Positions 30,077 through 40,697 are shown, numbered from the stretch's first letter. The stretch: 64,000 bases of DNA from Dehalococcoidia bacterium (GCA_035310145.1 DATGEL010000022.1:1-64000); one strand, 5' to 3'. Notes: a model not told the origin generated them from the letters alone. Translations and numbers: made by a program.

Positions 30077-30948
30077 TGCGTGCCCCTAATCCCGGTTCGC
30101 CGCCGGCTGCTGCGAACGCCATGCAGCGGGCCGTGGTACAGTTGCGCGCCGCCGGAATCGAGGAGCCGCGGCTTGAAGCGGAGCTGCTGCTGCGCCACGT
30201 GCTCGGGCTAGACAAGACCTGCTTCTACCTGCGCCTGCCCGAGGCGCTCGGCGCCGAGCAGTACGATCGCTTCATCGATCTGCTCGATCAGCGGCTGAAG
30301 CGCCGGCCGCTGGCATACATCACCGGCCACCGCGAGTTCTACGATCTGGACCTGCACGTCGCGCCGGGCGTGCTGATCCCTCGGCCGGAGACCGAGTTGC
30401 TGGTCGAGCGCTGCCTGGCGATCGGCCGGCGCCTGGTCGGCGAACGGCCCGTGACGTTCGTGGATGTGGGCACGGGCAGCGGTGCGATCGCCCTGGCCGT
30501 GGCGAAGCACCTGCCGCAGATCGAGGTGCTGGCGACCGACGATTCGCCCGCTGCGCTCGCCGTCGCGGCCTACAACGCGCGGCGGTTGCGGCTGGCGGCG
30601 CGTGTACGCTTTGTACAAGGAGACTTGCTGGCTCCGGTGCCGTGCCGGGTGGATCTGATCGCCGCCAATTTGCCGTATATCCCCACGGCCGTGCTGGCCA
30701 CGCTGGCGCCAGAAGTCCGCGACCACGAGCCGCGCACCGCGCTGGATGGCGGCGCCGATGGGCTGGATCAGATCCGCCGGCTGATTGGGCAGCTGCCGGG
30801 CCGGCTGCGCGCCGGCGGCGCCGCGCTGCTGGAGATCGACCCCGGCCAGGCGGAAGCAGTCACCGAGCTTGCCGCCCAGATTGGCGCGGCCGCCACGATC
30901 GAGCCCGACCTCGCCGGGCGCAGCCGCCTCGCCGTCATAGAATTGTAG
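30076..30948 (+). CDS. prmC: Release factor glutamine methyltransferase PrmC (HemK)
   Basis: N5-methylates the Gln of the GGQ motif in release factors. 290 residues. The helical N-terminal domain contains the HVLG element (about 41-44) and RRPLAYITGHREFYDL (77-92). The SAM-binding site is FVDVGTGSGAIALAVAK (128-144). The substrate-binding motif usually NPPY reads NLPY (198-201), a tolerated variant found in some bacteria. Starts in the stop of prfA. The next gene on the strand begins 104 bp later. Confidence 0.94.
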   Translation: MRAPNPGSPPAAANAMQRAVVQLRAAGIEEPRLEAELLLRHVLGLDKTCFYLRLPEALGAEQYDRFIDLLDQRLKRRPLAYITGHREFYDLDLHVAPGVLIPRPETELLVERCLAIGRRLVGERPVTFVDVGTGSGAIALAVAKHLPQIEVLATDDSPAALAVAAYNARRLRLAARVRFVQGDLLAPVPCRVDLIAANLPYIPTAVLATLAPEVRDHEPRTALDGGADGLDQIRRLIGQLPGRLRAGGAALLEIDPGQAEAVTELAAQIGAAATIEPDLAGRSRLAVIEL

Positions 30949-31052
30949 TGCAGTGCAGTGCGGCTTTGCGCCTGCGAGAGCATACGTTGGCGCTGGCCGC
31001 TGTGCTAGGCTCGTATACAGCGTAACGAGTTCGCGTTGAGGGACGCTCGCAG

Positions 31053-31370
31053 GTGGCGGAACGGCACGGCGAACGCCGGCAATGGGGTCTGCTCTCCAGT
31101 CACGGCCAGGTGCTGGTCTACGTGATGGCACACCCGGATGTCACGGTGCGCGGCCTAGCACAGGCGCTGAACTTCTCCGAGCGGCGAATCATGGGTGTGC
31201 TACGTGACCTCGAAGAGGCCGGCATGCTGCACCGCGAGCGCCGTGGCCGCCAGAACCGTTACCTGGTGAACGAGCAGGCCGCGATTCGTGCGCCGGAGGC
31301 GGACAATCTCTCGCTGCGACACCTGCTCAGCGTGTTGGTGCCGCGGGAACGCCGCGAGCCGGCAAGCTGA
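31053..31370 (+). CDS. Winged-helix DNA-binding protein (MarR/ArsR-like)
   Basis: 105 residues. A winged helix-turn-helix fills the middle: VLVYVMAHPDVTVRGLAQALNFSERRIMGVLRDLEEAGMLHRERRGRQNRYLV (helix-turn-helix then wing). The N- and C-terminal tails are basic and short, with no effector domain, so it is probably a simple repressor. The start is a GTG with GAGG upstream; TATACA at 31013-31018 could be its -10 box. The following methyltransferase is convergent. Target genes are unknown. Confidence 0.8.
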   Translation: MAERHGERRQWGLLSSHGQVLVYVMAHPDVTVRGLAQALNFSERRIMGVLRDLEEAGMLHRERRGRQNRYLVNEQAAIRAPEADNLSLRHLLSVLVPRERREPAS

Positions 31371-31426
31371 TTCACTCCGGTTCCCGTCGCCGGATTGCGA
31401 ATATCGCCTCGGCCGAGCATGTCTCG

Positions 31427-32245
31427 CTATTTGACCGCGACGCAAACGAATGCCTGCGCGGGCAGGTGCAACCGCCCGCTGCGCGGGTGCTGCCAGCGGC
31501 GCAGCGTGGGCGCGGCTGTCTCGCGCACCCTGGCAAGCTGCTCCGGGTCCAAGCCGGCGAGCGGCGAGCCGGCGTAGGCCAGTCCGCGCTCGACGGTCTG
31601 CCAGTACTGATCGGCCGACTCGTATTCGAGCGACGCGGAGACCCGGTCCGGCGTGACGTCCTGGTACTCGGCCTCAGAAAGCAGCCGCGAAAGCGCCCCC
31701 GGTTCACCGTAGCGGAACGGCCGCGCGCTCACCGCGGCCGGCCGTGCCGGGAGCACCGCGTGCACCGCGTCGAAGGGGATCGCCAGCCAGGGGCTGCGCA
31801 GCGCCTCGCCCCAGGTCGAGAAGGCCGCGCGACCCACTGGCCGCAAGACGCGCAGCATCTCGGCAAGCGCCGCCCGCGCGTCGGCGAACTCCGCGATGCC
31901 CAGGTGGCAGATCACGAGATCCCAATACGACGACGCCAGCGCGCTCAGGTCGCCCGCATCCAGCGTCTCGAAGCGCACCGTGCGCAGCCCGGCTTCCACG
32001 GCGCGGCGTTGGGCCAGCGCGGTGAACTCGCCGGAGATATCGACGCCGACGACCTCGCCGCCAGGCCCCGCGCGCATGGCCGCCTCGATCGTCGTCTCGC
32101 CGGGGCCGCAGGCGAGGTCGAGCACGCGCTCGCCGGGCTGCACGGCGGCCAGCTTGAAGAACGCGCTGAAGAACTGGTTGGTGAGCGGCAACACGAACTC
32201 GGCATAGTCCGCTGCCTGGGCATGACTGCTGGCTGACGTGATCAT
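31427..32245 (-). CDS. Class I SAM-dependent methyltransferase
   Basis: 272 residues from the ATG at 32245; the frame extends upstream but into sequence resembling dispersed repeats. SAM-binding motif I is VLDLACGPGETTIEAA (about 44-59), the acidic residue ending strand 2 is in VVGVDIS, and WDLVICHLGIAEF with MLRVLRPVGRAAFSTW gives motifs II and III, as in UbiE/COQ5-like enzymes. The C-terminal third (RYGEPGALSRLLSEAEYQDV) resembles small-molecule methyltransferases. The substrate is unknown. It is divergent from the amidase at 32317. Confidence 0.85.
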   Translation of the reverse strand: MITSASSHAQAADYAEFVLPLTNQFFSAFFKLAAVQPGERVLDLACGPGETTIEAAMRAGPGGEVVGVDISGEFTALAQRRAVEAGLRTVRFETLDAGDLSALASSYWDLVICHLGIAEFADARAALAEMLRVLRPVGRAAFSTWGEALRSPWLAIPFDAVHAVLPARPAAVSARPFRYGEPGALSRLLSEAEYQDVTPDRVSASLEYESADQYWQTVERGLAYAGSPLAGLDPEQLARVRETAAPTLRRWQHPRSGRLHLPAQAFVCVAVK

Positions 32246-32261
32246 GGCACGAAGGTAGCAG

Positions 32262-32290
32262 GTAACAGGGAACAGGGGCGAGCCTATAAT
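32262..32290 (+). promoter_or_regulatory. Promoter candidate of the amidase gene
   Basis: A consensus -10 TATAAT (32285-32290) lies 17 bp after GTAACA (32262-32267), which matches TTGACA at four of six positions. The predicted start, near 32297, leaves a 20-base leader holding GAGGAGG before the ATG at 32317. Confidence 0.6.
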
Positions 32291-32316
32291 GGCCTGGCAG
32301 CAGAGGAGGCAGCGCC

Positions 32317-33738
32317 ATGCAGGCAACCGACCTTTCCGGACTGACGATTGCCCGCGCGGCCGAACTGATTCGCTCACGCGAGGTTTCGCCCGTAGATCTT
32401 GCCGACGAATACCTGGCGCGAATCGGGCGGCTCAATCCGGCAGTCAACGCCTACGTCGCGGTTACGGCGGAACGCGCCCGTGCAGACGCCCGCCGCGCCG
32501 CCGAGGAGATCGCCGCGGGCAACTACCGCGGCCCGCTGCACGGCGTGCCGATCGCCCTCAAAGATCTTTACGACACGGCCGGCATCGAGACGGCGGGCGG
32601 TGCGAAGTTCCTGCGCGGCCGCGTGCCGGCGCAGGACAGCACCCCCGCCCGCAAGTTGCGCGAGGCCGGCTCGGTGCTGCTCGGCAAGCTCAATACGCAC
32701 GAATTGGCCTACGGTGTGACGACGAACAACCCGCACTTCGGCGCCACACACAATCCGTGGAAGCTGGACCACATCCCGGGCGGCTCCAGCGGCGGCTCGG
32801 GCGCGGCGATCGCGGCCGGCATGGCCGTCGCCACGCTGGGCACCGATACGGGCGGCAGCATTCGCATCCCCGCCTCGCTCTGCGGCTGTGTCGGCCTCAA
32901 GCCAACCTACGGCCGCGCCAGCAAGGCGGGCGTGCTGCCGCTCTCATACCTGCTCGACCACCCCGGCCCGATCGTGCAATCCGTCGAAGACGCCGCGATC
33001 GTGCTCGGCGCGATCGCGGGCTACGATCCCGACGATCCGGCGACCGTGCCCGTCCCGGTGATCGACTACACCGCGGAGTTGCGCGCTGGCGTGGGTGGCC
33101 TGCGCGTCGGCGTGCTGCGCTCGTACTTCTTCGAGCGCCTCGACGACGAGGTGCGGGCCGCGGTCGAGGCCGCGATCGCCACGCTCCGCGGCCTCGGCGC
33201 CGAGCCGCGAGACGTCGAGATTCCCGGCATTCAAGAAGCGGTCGCCTCGCTGTTCGGGATCGTGCTGGTCGAGGCGCAGGCGATCCATGCCGAACCGCTG
33301 GCCTCGCGCCCCGCTGACTTCGGCCCGGACGTGGGCGCGATCCTCTCACAGCCGACACCGCCGACCGCGGCGGTCGCCGCGGCGCTGCGGGCGAAGGACG
33401 TGCTGAGCGTGGCGATGCGGCGTGAGCTCGAGACCGTCGATCTGCTGCTCACGCCCACGACGCCGCTGCCGGCGATCCCCATCGGCCAGGAGACGGTCAA
33501 GTACGGCGGCGTTGAGGAGCCGGCGATTGCGGCGTTCGTGCGCTGCACCGGGCCGTTCAACGCCAGCGGCCTGCCCGCGCTCTCGCTGCCCTGCGGCTTC
33601 ACCCGCGCCGGGCTGCCGATCGGTCTGCAGCTCGCCGGCCGCCCGTTCGATGAAGCGACGGTGCTGCGCGCCGGTCACGCCTACGAGCAGGCGACCGAGT
33701 GGCACCGGCGGCGGCCGGCAATCGGGGTGGGCGGCTAG
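32317..33738 (+). CDS. Amidase signature family hydrolase
   Basis: 473 residues. The Ser-cisSer-Lys triad is visible: Lys82 in ALKDLYDTAG, the Gly/Ser-rich GGSSGGSGAA (155-164) with the cis-Ser, and nucleophile Ser181 in GTDTGGSIRIPA. Close to the GatA-like fold, but there is no gatB or gatC nearby and the C-terminal part fits stand-alone amidases acting on amides, nitrile-derived amides or amino-acid amides. GAGGAGG precedes the ATG and a good promoter lies upstream. The substrate is not determinable. Confidence 0.9.
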   Translation: MQATDLSGLTIARAAELIRSREVSPVDLADEYLARIGRLNPAVNAYVAVTAERARADARRAAEEIAAGNYRGPLHGVPIALKDLYDTAGIETAGGAKFLRGRVPAQDSTPARKLREAGSVLLGKLNTHELAYGVTTNNPHFGATHNPWKLDHIPGGSSGGSGAAIAAGMAVATLGTDTGGSIRIPASLCGCVGLKPTYGRASKAGVLPLSYLLDHPGPIVQSVEDAAIVLGAIAGYDPDDPATVPVPVIDYTAELRAGVGGLRVGVLRSYFFERLDDEVRAAVEAAIATLRGLGAEPRDVEIPGIQEAVASLFGIVLVEAQAIHAEPLASRPADFGPDVGAILSQPTPPTAAVAAALRAKDVLSVAMRRELETVDLLLTPTTPLPAIPIGQETVKYGGVEEPAIAAFVRCTGPFNASGLPALSLPCGFTRAGLPIGLQLAGRPFDEATVLRAGHAYEQATEWHRRRPAIGVGG

Positions 33739-33770
33739 CCAAGCGGGTACCGGCATAGTTTCACGATCTC

Positions 33771-33968
33771 GTGGCCCGCAAGCTGGCAGGACCGGAGCAG
33801 GCCGCGCTGCCCAATGCGGACCTACCGTTCCACGAGGCCGAGATGGAGCGGCTGCGGGCGCTGCTCGCCGAGGCAAGCGAGGAGAGCCCCTTGCCTGACC
33901 GGCCGGCCGGCGCCGGCGCGCTCAACGATCTGCTGCTTCGCCTGCGGTTGCCAGACGGGCCGCGCTGA
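33771..33968 (+). CDS. Short hypothetical protein, possibly a gene remnant
   Basis: 65 residues from a GTG at 33771, 32 bp after the amidase stop. The sequence is one amphipathic helix (HEAEMERLRALLAEASEESPLPD) followed by ALNDLLLRLRL. The pattern recalls the C-terminal tail of some nucleotidyltransferase-domain proteins, so it may be the surviving end of a larger gene, but the amidase leaves no room for an N-terminal part. No ribosome binding site is obvious. Real coding status is uncertain. Confidence 0.35.
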   Translation: MARKLAGPEQAALPNADLPFHEAEMERLRALLAEASEESPLPDRPAGAGALNDLLLRLRLPDGPR

Positions 33969-33979
33969 GCGGCGGCTGA

Positions 33980-35732
<1,753 letters not shown>

Positions 35733-35734
<2 letters not shown>

Positions 35735-35767
35735 CGAACAGCGAACAGCGAACAGCGAACAGCGAAC
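35733..35767. repeat. Five tandem copies of AGCGAAC
   Basis: Five perfect, uninterrupted 7-bp copies begin inside the guaB stop codon and extend into the 58-bp gap before the convergent HAD gene. Length-variable short repeats like this tend to arise by slippage. No regulatory role is evident. Confidence 0.9.
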
Positions 35768-35792
35768 AGGGGGCTGGGACCAGCGCCTCGGT

Positions 35793-36513
35793 TTATGACA
35801 GTAGCGTGAGGACTTCGGGGATCTCCCGAACGATGTGATCCGGTCGTGCCTCGCCGGCGGGCAGCATCGCATCCATGCCGTCGAGAATCAGCACCGAGCA
35901 CATGCCGGCGCGGTTGGCGCCGGCGATGTCGAACGGCAGCAAATCGCCGACGAAGAGCGCCTCGGCCGGTGCGCAGCTTGCACGGACCAGCGCCTCTTCG
36001 AAGAGGCGCTGGTCCGGCTTGCAGGAGCCGGCCGCTTCACTGGAGAGCAGCGAATCGAACAGCGACTCCAGACCCGTGTTGCGCACCAGGGGCCAGAGCT
36101 GGGCCTCGTGCGCGTTGCTCACGAGGCCGAGGTGCAGCCCGCGCAAGCGCAGCTCGCGCAGCGTCTCGCGCACGCCGTCGCGCAATGGCACGGCCCTCGC
36201 AGATCGCCGCGGCCATCATTTCGTCATACGCGCTGAGCAGCGCCAGCGTCGGTTCGACGCCGAGTTCACGCAGCGCCGCCGCGGCCACCGTGGCGAACAG
36301 GTCGCGGTGCAGGTAGAACGGCCGGGCGAGGTACTGCAAGCCGACCCTGGCGAACGCAGACTGCAACGCCCGCGTCGCGCGGGCGCGGCCGGCTGGATTC
36401 TCATACAGGCTGGCGAGGCGGCAGAGCGCTCGCGCGTTCGCCTCCATGAAGCCGTCGCTGCGCGTGAGCGTGCCGCCCAGGTCGGAGAGCACGGCCCTGA
36501 AGTTGCCCGTCAC
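35793..36513 (-). pseudogene. HAD-superfamily hydrolase gene with a frameshift
   Basis: The reverse strand encodes a complete HAD phosphatase, but in two frames. The N-terminal part, from a GTG at 36513 with GGGAGGG upstream, carries nucleophile motif AVLSDLGGTLTRSDG and a helical cap, up to MMAAAICEGRA. The C-terminal part (from about 36191 down to 35793) continues VPLRDGVRETLRELRLRGLHLGLVSNAHEA (motif II) and CKPDQRLFEEAL (motif III), then VGDLLPFDIAGANRAGM (motif IV). The join needs one base removed within GAGGGCCGTG near 36195. It could be a real mutation, a sequencing error in a G/C run, or reinitiation at the internal GTG. Confidence 0.75.
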
Positions 36514-36723
36514 TACAAGCCCTCCCGCAGGCAGACCGTGCCGCGGTCGCCGTCCTCCGTCAGCCAGGCGCCGTTCCGGATTGCGGTCAGCGCGGCGGCA
36601 CAGCAGCCACGCCGGCTCCTCCGTGACCGAGCTCCTCGCGGGCATCAAGGAAACTCATTGCTATCTGGCTGAGCGCACGCCTCGCACTGCTTCCAGTATC
36701 AACGATCTCGCGGAGCGAAATAG

Positions 36724-36751
36724 GGCGCCCCGGCAGGGCTGCCGGAGCGCC
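36724..36751 (-). terminator. Stem-loop downstream of the BNR-repeat gene
   Basis: On the reverse strand GGCGCTCCGGCAG pairs with CTGCCGGGGCGCC over 13 bp with one G-T pair, leaving a 2-base loop on paper (4 in practice). It lies 38 bp beyond the stop of the gene at 36790 and is followed by CTATTTCG. Likely an intrinsic-type terminator. The rest of the 36514-36789 gap shows nothing else. Confidence 0.55.
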
Positions 36752-36789
36752 TGGTTTCGCATTTTCCGCGCCGCGACGGCTTGCATCGG

Positions 36790-37788
36790 TCAGACGGCCA
36801 GCACGCTCCAGGCCGGCGGCAGGCCGCTGGCGAGCAGCGTCCAGCGCGCCTCGGGCGTGACGTTCCACAGCTCGCCCGTGTCGGTCGTGACCAACACCTC
36901 GCCCGGCCGCTCGCCCACGGCCACGCCCAGCAGGCAGGCGGCCGAAGGAGTGTGCGCGGCGTCGCCCAGGTTGCGCCAGCTATCGCCGGCGTCGTCGCTG
37001 CGGTAGAGCTTCGCCTGGGCGCCGCCCTCGTCTTTGTAGCTGGCGAAGGCCGTGGGCGCGCAGGCCACGGTCAGTGCCTCGTTGCGCGGATCGATCACCA
37101 GCGGCCGCGTGTAGCGCGGCAGACGCCCCTGCCAGAGATACTCCCAGTTCGCGCCGCCGTCCCTGGAACGAAAGAGGCCGGCATTGCCCTCGATCTGCTC
37201 CGCCACGCCCTGCAGCCGGCCGTAGCCGGTGGTGGCGAAGACGGTGTCCGGCCGCGACGGCTGGCTCACCATCACATGGATGTCGGGGTTATTGTTGGGC
37301 AGGCTCACCGACCAGCTCTTGCCCGCGTCCGCCGTACGGGCAACGCCGCCGACCTCCACGCCCACCCACCAGCGCTCCGGGTTCTTCTGGTCCAGCGTGA
37401 CGGTGCGGGCGCGGCCACCCGACGGCGGTGTGGTCGGCACACACCACTTCTCCGCGCCGGGGATCTTTGCAAAGGATTCGACCTCGCCCCATGAGCGGCC
37501 GCCGTCCGTGCTGCGGAAGAGGCCGGCGGGCTGCGCCCCGGCGAAGATCGTTTGCGTGTCACCCGGCGCCGGCACGATGTCCCAGATCTCGCGCCCGGCG
37601 ACGCCGGCCTGCGCCCAGCTCTTGCCGCCATCCGCCGACCGGAAGATGCCGTCCTTCGTGCCTGCGAACAGTGCTCCGCCGACCTGCGCCAGCGCCCGTA
37701 CGCTGTGTCCCTGCAGTCCTTCGACCTCCCGCGTATCGCCGCCGCTCGTGCAAAAGACGCCTTTGCTCGTGCCGATCAGGTACTCCAC
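36790..37788 (-). CDS. BNR/sialidase-like beta-propeller protein
   Basis: 332 residues from a GTG at 37788 with GGAGG six bases upstream. It contains repeated Asp-box motifs (S-x-D-x-G-x-x-W): RSADGGKSWAQ, RSTDGGRSWGE, RTADAGKSWSV, RSRDGGANWEY and RSDDAGDSWRN, so five or six blades of a sialidase-type propeller. No signal peptide and no sialidase catalytic Arg triad or Tyr is apparent, so a glycosidase function is doubtful. It resembles WD40/YVTN-like VPS10-type exo-alpha-sialidase annotations common in soil bacteria. It is monocistronic. Confidence 0.8.
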   Translation of the reverse strand: MEYLIGTSKGVFCTSGGDTREVEGLQGHSVRALAQVGGALFAGTKDGIFRSADGGKSWAQAGVAGREIWDIVPAPGDTQTIFAGAQPAGLFRSTDGGRSWGEVESFAKIPGAEKWCVPTTPPSGGRARTVTLDQKNPERWWVGVEVGGVARTADAGKSWSVSLPNNNPDIHVMVSQPSRPDTVFATTGYGRLQGVAEQIEGNAGLFRSRDGGANWEYLWQGRLPRYTRPLVIDPRNEALTVACAPTAFASYKDEGGAQAKLYRSDDAGDSWRNLGDAAHTPSAACLLGVAVGERPGEVLVTTDTGELWNVTPEARWTLLASGLPPAWSVLAV

Positions 37789-38105
37789 GACGCGCCTCCT
37801 TCGTGATCGCACTGCGCGCGATGCTGCAGCGTTGCCGCACGGCCGCGCGGGCCGGCGGTCTGCGCCAACGTACTCGCCGCCGGGCTTGCCGGGGGCTGAG
37901 CGCCCCCACTCTAGCACGATCCTCCGGGCCGCGAGCGCCCTCCCACGCTGGCGAGGCGAGATGTTAAGACGGTGTAATCCTTTCGAGGAATAGCCTGACC
38001 ACCGCGCCAGGGCGGAGGGTAACAGGCAAAGCGGCGCGCGGGCGGCGGGCGAGTCCGGCTCCCGGCGCCTGCACGAGGACTCCGCCAGACGCCAGGGAGG
38101 CTGCC
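37789..38105. other. Divergent intergenic region, 317 bp
   Basis: The region separates the BNR-repeat gene from the sugar-binding lipoprotein gene. It holds ribosome binding sites at both ends (GGAGG for the reverse gene, GGGAGG for the forward gene) and an AT-richer patch near 37962-37985. That patch could house promoters, but no convincing -35/-10 pair was found. No gene, repeat or RNA is visible. Confidence 0.6.
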
Positions 38106-39644
38106 ATGCGCATCGGTCCATGCAAACCCTTCGGCCGGCCGCTCCTGCTGGTCGCGTTCGCCTGCCTGCTGGCCGCGTGCAGCAGCAGCAACAACAACGG
38201 CAATAAGTCGAATGCGGCGAACAACGCCGCCAACGCGACGAAGCCCGTCGCCAGCTCGATCGCGCCGGCGCCGGGCGCCGCGGGCACCGCCCAGCCGGGT
38301 TCGCCGACGTCGGCGGCCACTCGCGCCGCGGCCACAGCGGCGCCTGCGAGCACCTCGGCGGCCGGCTCGCCGGCCGCTGGCGCTGCGCCTGGCGATCCTG
38401 GCGCGGCGGCGCTCGCGGCAGCGGGGGGCAAGAAGATCGGCGGCTCGGTGAACGTGCTCGGCACCTGGGGGGGCAGCGAGCAGGACAGCTTCCTCGCCAT
38501 GGTGAAGCCGTTCGAGGACGCCACCGGCGTCAAGGTGAATTACGAGGGCACGCGCGACCTCAACGCCGTGCTGACGACGCGCGTGCAGGGCGGCAACCCG
38601 CCCGAGCTGGCGGGCCTGCCCGGCCCCGGCCAGATGGCGCAGTTCGCGCAGCAGGGCAAGCTCGTCGACCTCGACAGCGTGCTCGATATGAGTGCGATGA
38701 AGCAGCAGTACCCCGAGTCGTGGCTGCAACTGGCGCAGGTCGGCGGCAAGCAGGTCGGCATCTTCATTAAGGTCGCGCTCAAGGGGCCGATCTGGTACGA
38801 CCCCAAGACGCTGAGCAAGTTCTCTACCGGGCAGACGCCGAAGACCTGGGACGAGCTGCTGGCGCTGACCGACAAGATCGCGCAGAGCGGCACCACGCCC
38901 TGGTGCATCGGCATGGAGTCCGGCGCGGCCAGCGGCTGGCCCGGCACCGACTGGCTGGAAGACATCGTGCTGCGCCAGGCGGGACCCGATGTCTACGACC
39001 AGTGGTACCAGGGCAAGATCAAATGGACCTCGGACCAGATCAAGCAGGCCTGGCAGAGCTGGGGCAAGATCGTCGCCAATTCGAAGGACGTTTTCGGCGG
39101 CTCGAACACGGTGCTCTCCACCAACTTCGGCGACGCCGGCACGCCGATGTTCTCCAACCCGCCGAAGTGTTACCTGATGCACCAGGGCAGCTTCATCACC
39201 GACTTCTTCGTTAAGAACACGCCGGGCCTGAAGCCGATCACCGACTTCAACTTCTTCATGTTTCCCGACATCGACCCCAAGTACACCGGCTCGGCCGAGG
39301 TCGCCGGCGACCTGTTCGGCATGTTCAAGGACACGCCGCAGGCACGGGCGCTGATCAAATACCTGGCCACACCGGAGGCGCAGGCGATCTGGGTGAAGCG
39401 CGGCGGCGCCCTTTCACCGAATAAGCTCGTCTCGCCCGAGGTGTATCCCGATGAGCTGGCGAAGGAGCAGGCGCAGATCATCACCACGACCAAGACGGCG
39501 AAGTTCGACGCTTCCGACCTGATGCCTGACGCCATGAACACCGCCTTCTACAAAGCGGTGCTGGACTACATCCAGAACCCCGGCAACCTGGACAGCATCC
39601 TCGCCAATCTCGACAAGGTGCAGGCCGACGCCTACAAGCAGTGA
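38106..39644 (+). CDS. Sugar-type ABC transporter substrate-binding lipoprotein
   Basis: 512 residues. Signal peptide with lipobox LLAAC, followed by an Asn/Ser/Ala/Thr/Pro-rich linker to about residue 113. The family 1 solute-binding domain starts at GGSVNVLGTWGGSEQDSFLAMVKPFEDATGVKVNYEGT and has PPELAGLPGPGQMAQFAQQGKLVDLD, GPIWYDPKTL and the C-terminal AIWVKRGGALSPNK segment typical of CUT1 carbohydrate receptors. Two matching permeases follow. The sugar (probably an oligosaccharide or glucoside) cannot be deduced. GGGAGG precedes the ATG. Confidence 0.92.
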   Translation: MRIGPCKPFGRPLLLVAFACLLAACSSSNNNGNKSNAANNAANATKPVASSIAPAPGAAGTAQPGSPTSAATRAAATAAPASTSAAGSPAAGAAPGDPGAAALAAAGGKKIGGSVNVLGTWGGSEQDSFLAMVKPFEDATGVKVNYEGTRDLNAVLTTRVQGGNPPELAGLPGPGQMAQFAQQGKLVDLDSVLDMSAMKQQYPESWLQLAQVGGKQVGIFIKVALKGPIWYDPKTLSKFSTGQTPKTWDELLALTDKIAQSGTTPWCIGMESGAASGWPGTDWLEDIVLRQAGPDVYDQWYQGKIKWTSDQIKQAWQSWGKIVANSKDVFGGSNTVLSTNFGDAGTPMFSNPPKCYLMHQGSFITDFFVKNTPGLKPITDFNFFMFPDIDPKYTGSAEVAGDLFGMFKDTPQARALIKYLATPEAQAIWVKRGGALSPNKLVSPEVYPDELAKEQAQIITTTKTAKFDASDLMPDAMNTAFYKAVLDYIQNPGNLDSILANLDKVQADAYKQ

Positions 39645-39668
39645 CAGGAGGCCATCGGGCGCAGGGCC

Positions 39669-39714
39669 AGGGCGTGGGATGGAGGCGTCCACTCCGCCCT
39701 CCACCCCACGCCCT
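39669..39714 (+). terminator. Intercistronic stem-loop between receptor and permease genes
   Basis: AGGGCGTGGGATGGAGG and CCTCCACCCCACGCCCT pair over 17 bp with one mismatch around a 12-base loop. It starts 24 bp after the receptor stop and ends 5 bp before the permease ATG. In such operons a hairpin here usually protects the receptor message or partially terminates transcription, so that receptor outnumbers channel. Confidence 0.75.
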
Positions 39715-39719
39715 TCACC

Positions 39720-40697
39720 ATGAGCGATCGCATCGTCCTCGCGCTCGTCGTCGTGCTGGGGGTGCCGGCGGCCCTGGTCGGTTACGTCGCCCTGATCGAA
39801 TGGCTGCTGCGCGGCGCCGCCAACCGGTGGAAGGCGCGGCTGCGTCCCTGGCTCTGGCTGCTGCCGGCACTCGTCTTCCTGGGCGTCTACCTCGTCTATC
39901 CTTCGCTGAAGACGATCTATCTCAGCTTTTTCAACGCCGACTCGCGGCGGTTCGTGGGGCTGGATAACTACCATTACATCTTCACCGACCGTACGAACCT
40001 GATCTCGCTGCGCAACAATGTGCTCTGGGTAATCTTCTTCACCGGCGCCGTCGTCGCCTTCGGGTTGCTGATCGCCGTGCTCACCGACCGCGTGCGCTAC
40101 GAGTCGATCGCGCGCGGCGTCGTCTTCCTGCCCATGGCCGTCTCCTTCGTGGCGGCGGGCGTGATCTGGCGGTTCATGTACGACTACCGGCCGCCCGGCC
40201 TGCCCCAAACCGGCACGGTGAACGCGGCGCTGATCCTCGTGGTTCCGGGCTACACGCCGCACGCCTGGCTGATCGAACGGCCGATCAACACCTTCGCGAT
40301 CATCGGCGCCTCGGTCTGGATGTGGACCGGCTTCGCGGCGGTGATCCTCGCGGCCGCGCTCAAGGGCGTGCCTGCCGACGTGCTGGAGGCGGCGCGCGTG
40401 GACGGCGCGGGCGAGTGGCAGGTCTTCTGGCGGATCATCTTCCCGCTGCTGGGCACGACGATCGCCGTCGTCACCACCACGGTCGTGATCATCGCGCTGA
40501 AGGCATTCGACATCGTCTACGTGATGACCAACGGCAACTACGACACGGATGTGATCGCCAACCGCATGTACAAAGAGATGTTTAACTTCCGCAACTTCGG
40601 CCGCGCGAGCACCATCGCCGTCATCCTGCTCTGCGCGATCGTGCCGGTAATGCTGTACAACCTGCGCAGTTTCCGCACGCAGGAGGCGACCCGCTGA
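39720..40697 (+). CDS. CUT1 sugar ABC transporter permease (MalF-type)
   Basis: 325 residues with about seven hydrophobic segments; the first, VLALVVVLGVPAALVGYVALIEWLL, precedes a second at LWLLPALVFLGVYLVYPSL. The EAA loop is visible as EAARVDGAGEWQVFWRIIFPLL (about 223-244). SFFNADSRRFVGLDNYHYIF is the usual first periplasmic stretch. The ATG at 39720 directly follows the stem-loop and lacks a ribosome binding site, so translation may depend on hairpin opening or an unusual initiation. Its stop overlaps the next start (TGATG). Confidence 0.93.
   Translation: MSDRIVLALVVVLGVPAALVGYVALIEWLLRGAANRWKARLRPWLWLLPALVFLGVYLVYPSLKTIYLSFFNADSRRFVGLDNYHYIFTDRTNLISLRNNVLWVIFFTGAVVAFGLLIAVLTDRVRYESIARGVVFLPMAVSFVAAGVIWRFMYDYRPPGLPQTGTVNAALILVVPGYTPHAWLIERPINTFAIIGASVWMWTGFAAVILAAALKGVPADVLEAARVDGAGEWQVFWRIIFPLLGTTIAVVTTTVVIIALKAFDIVYVMTNGNYDTDVIANRMYKEMFNFRNFGRASTIAVILLCAIVPVMLYNLRSFRTQEATR

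Noticed and set aside
36790-37788. True sialidase (neuraminidase)
   Set aside because: Asp-box repeats are present, but no catalytic Arg triad or nucleophilic Tyr could be placed and there is no signal peptide.
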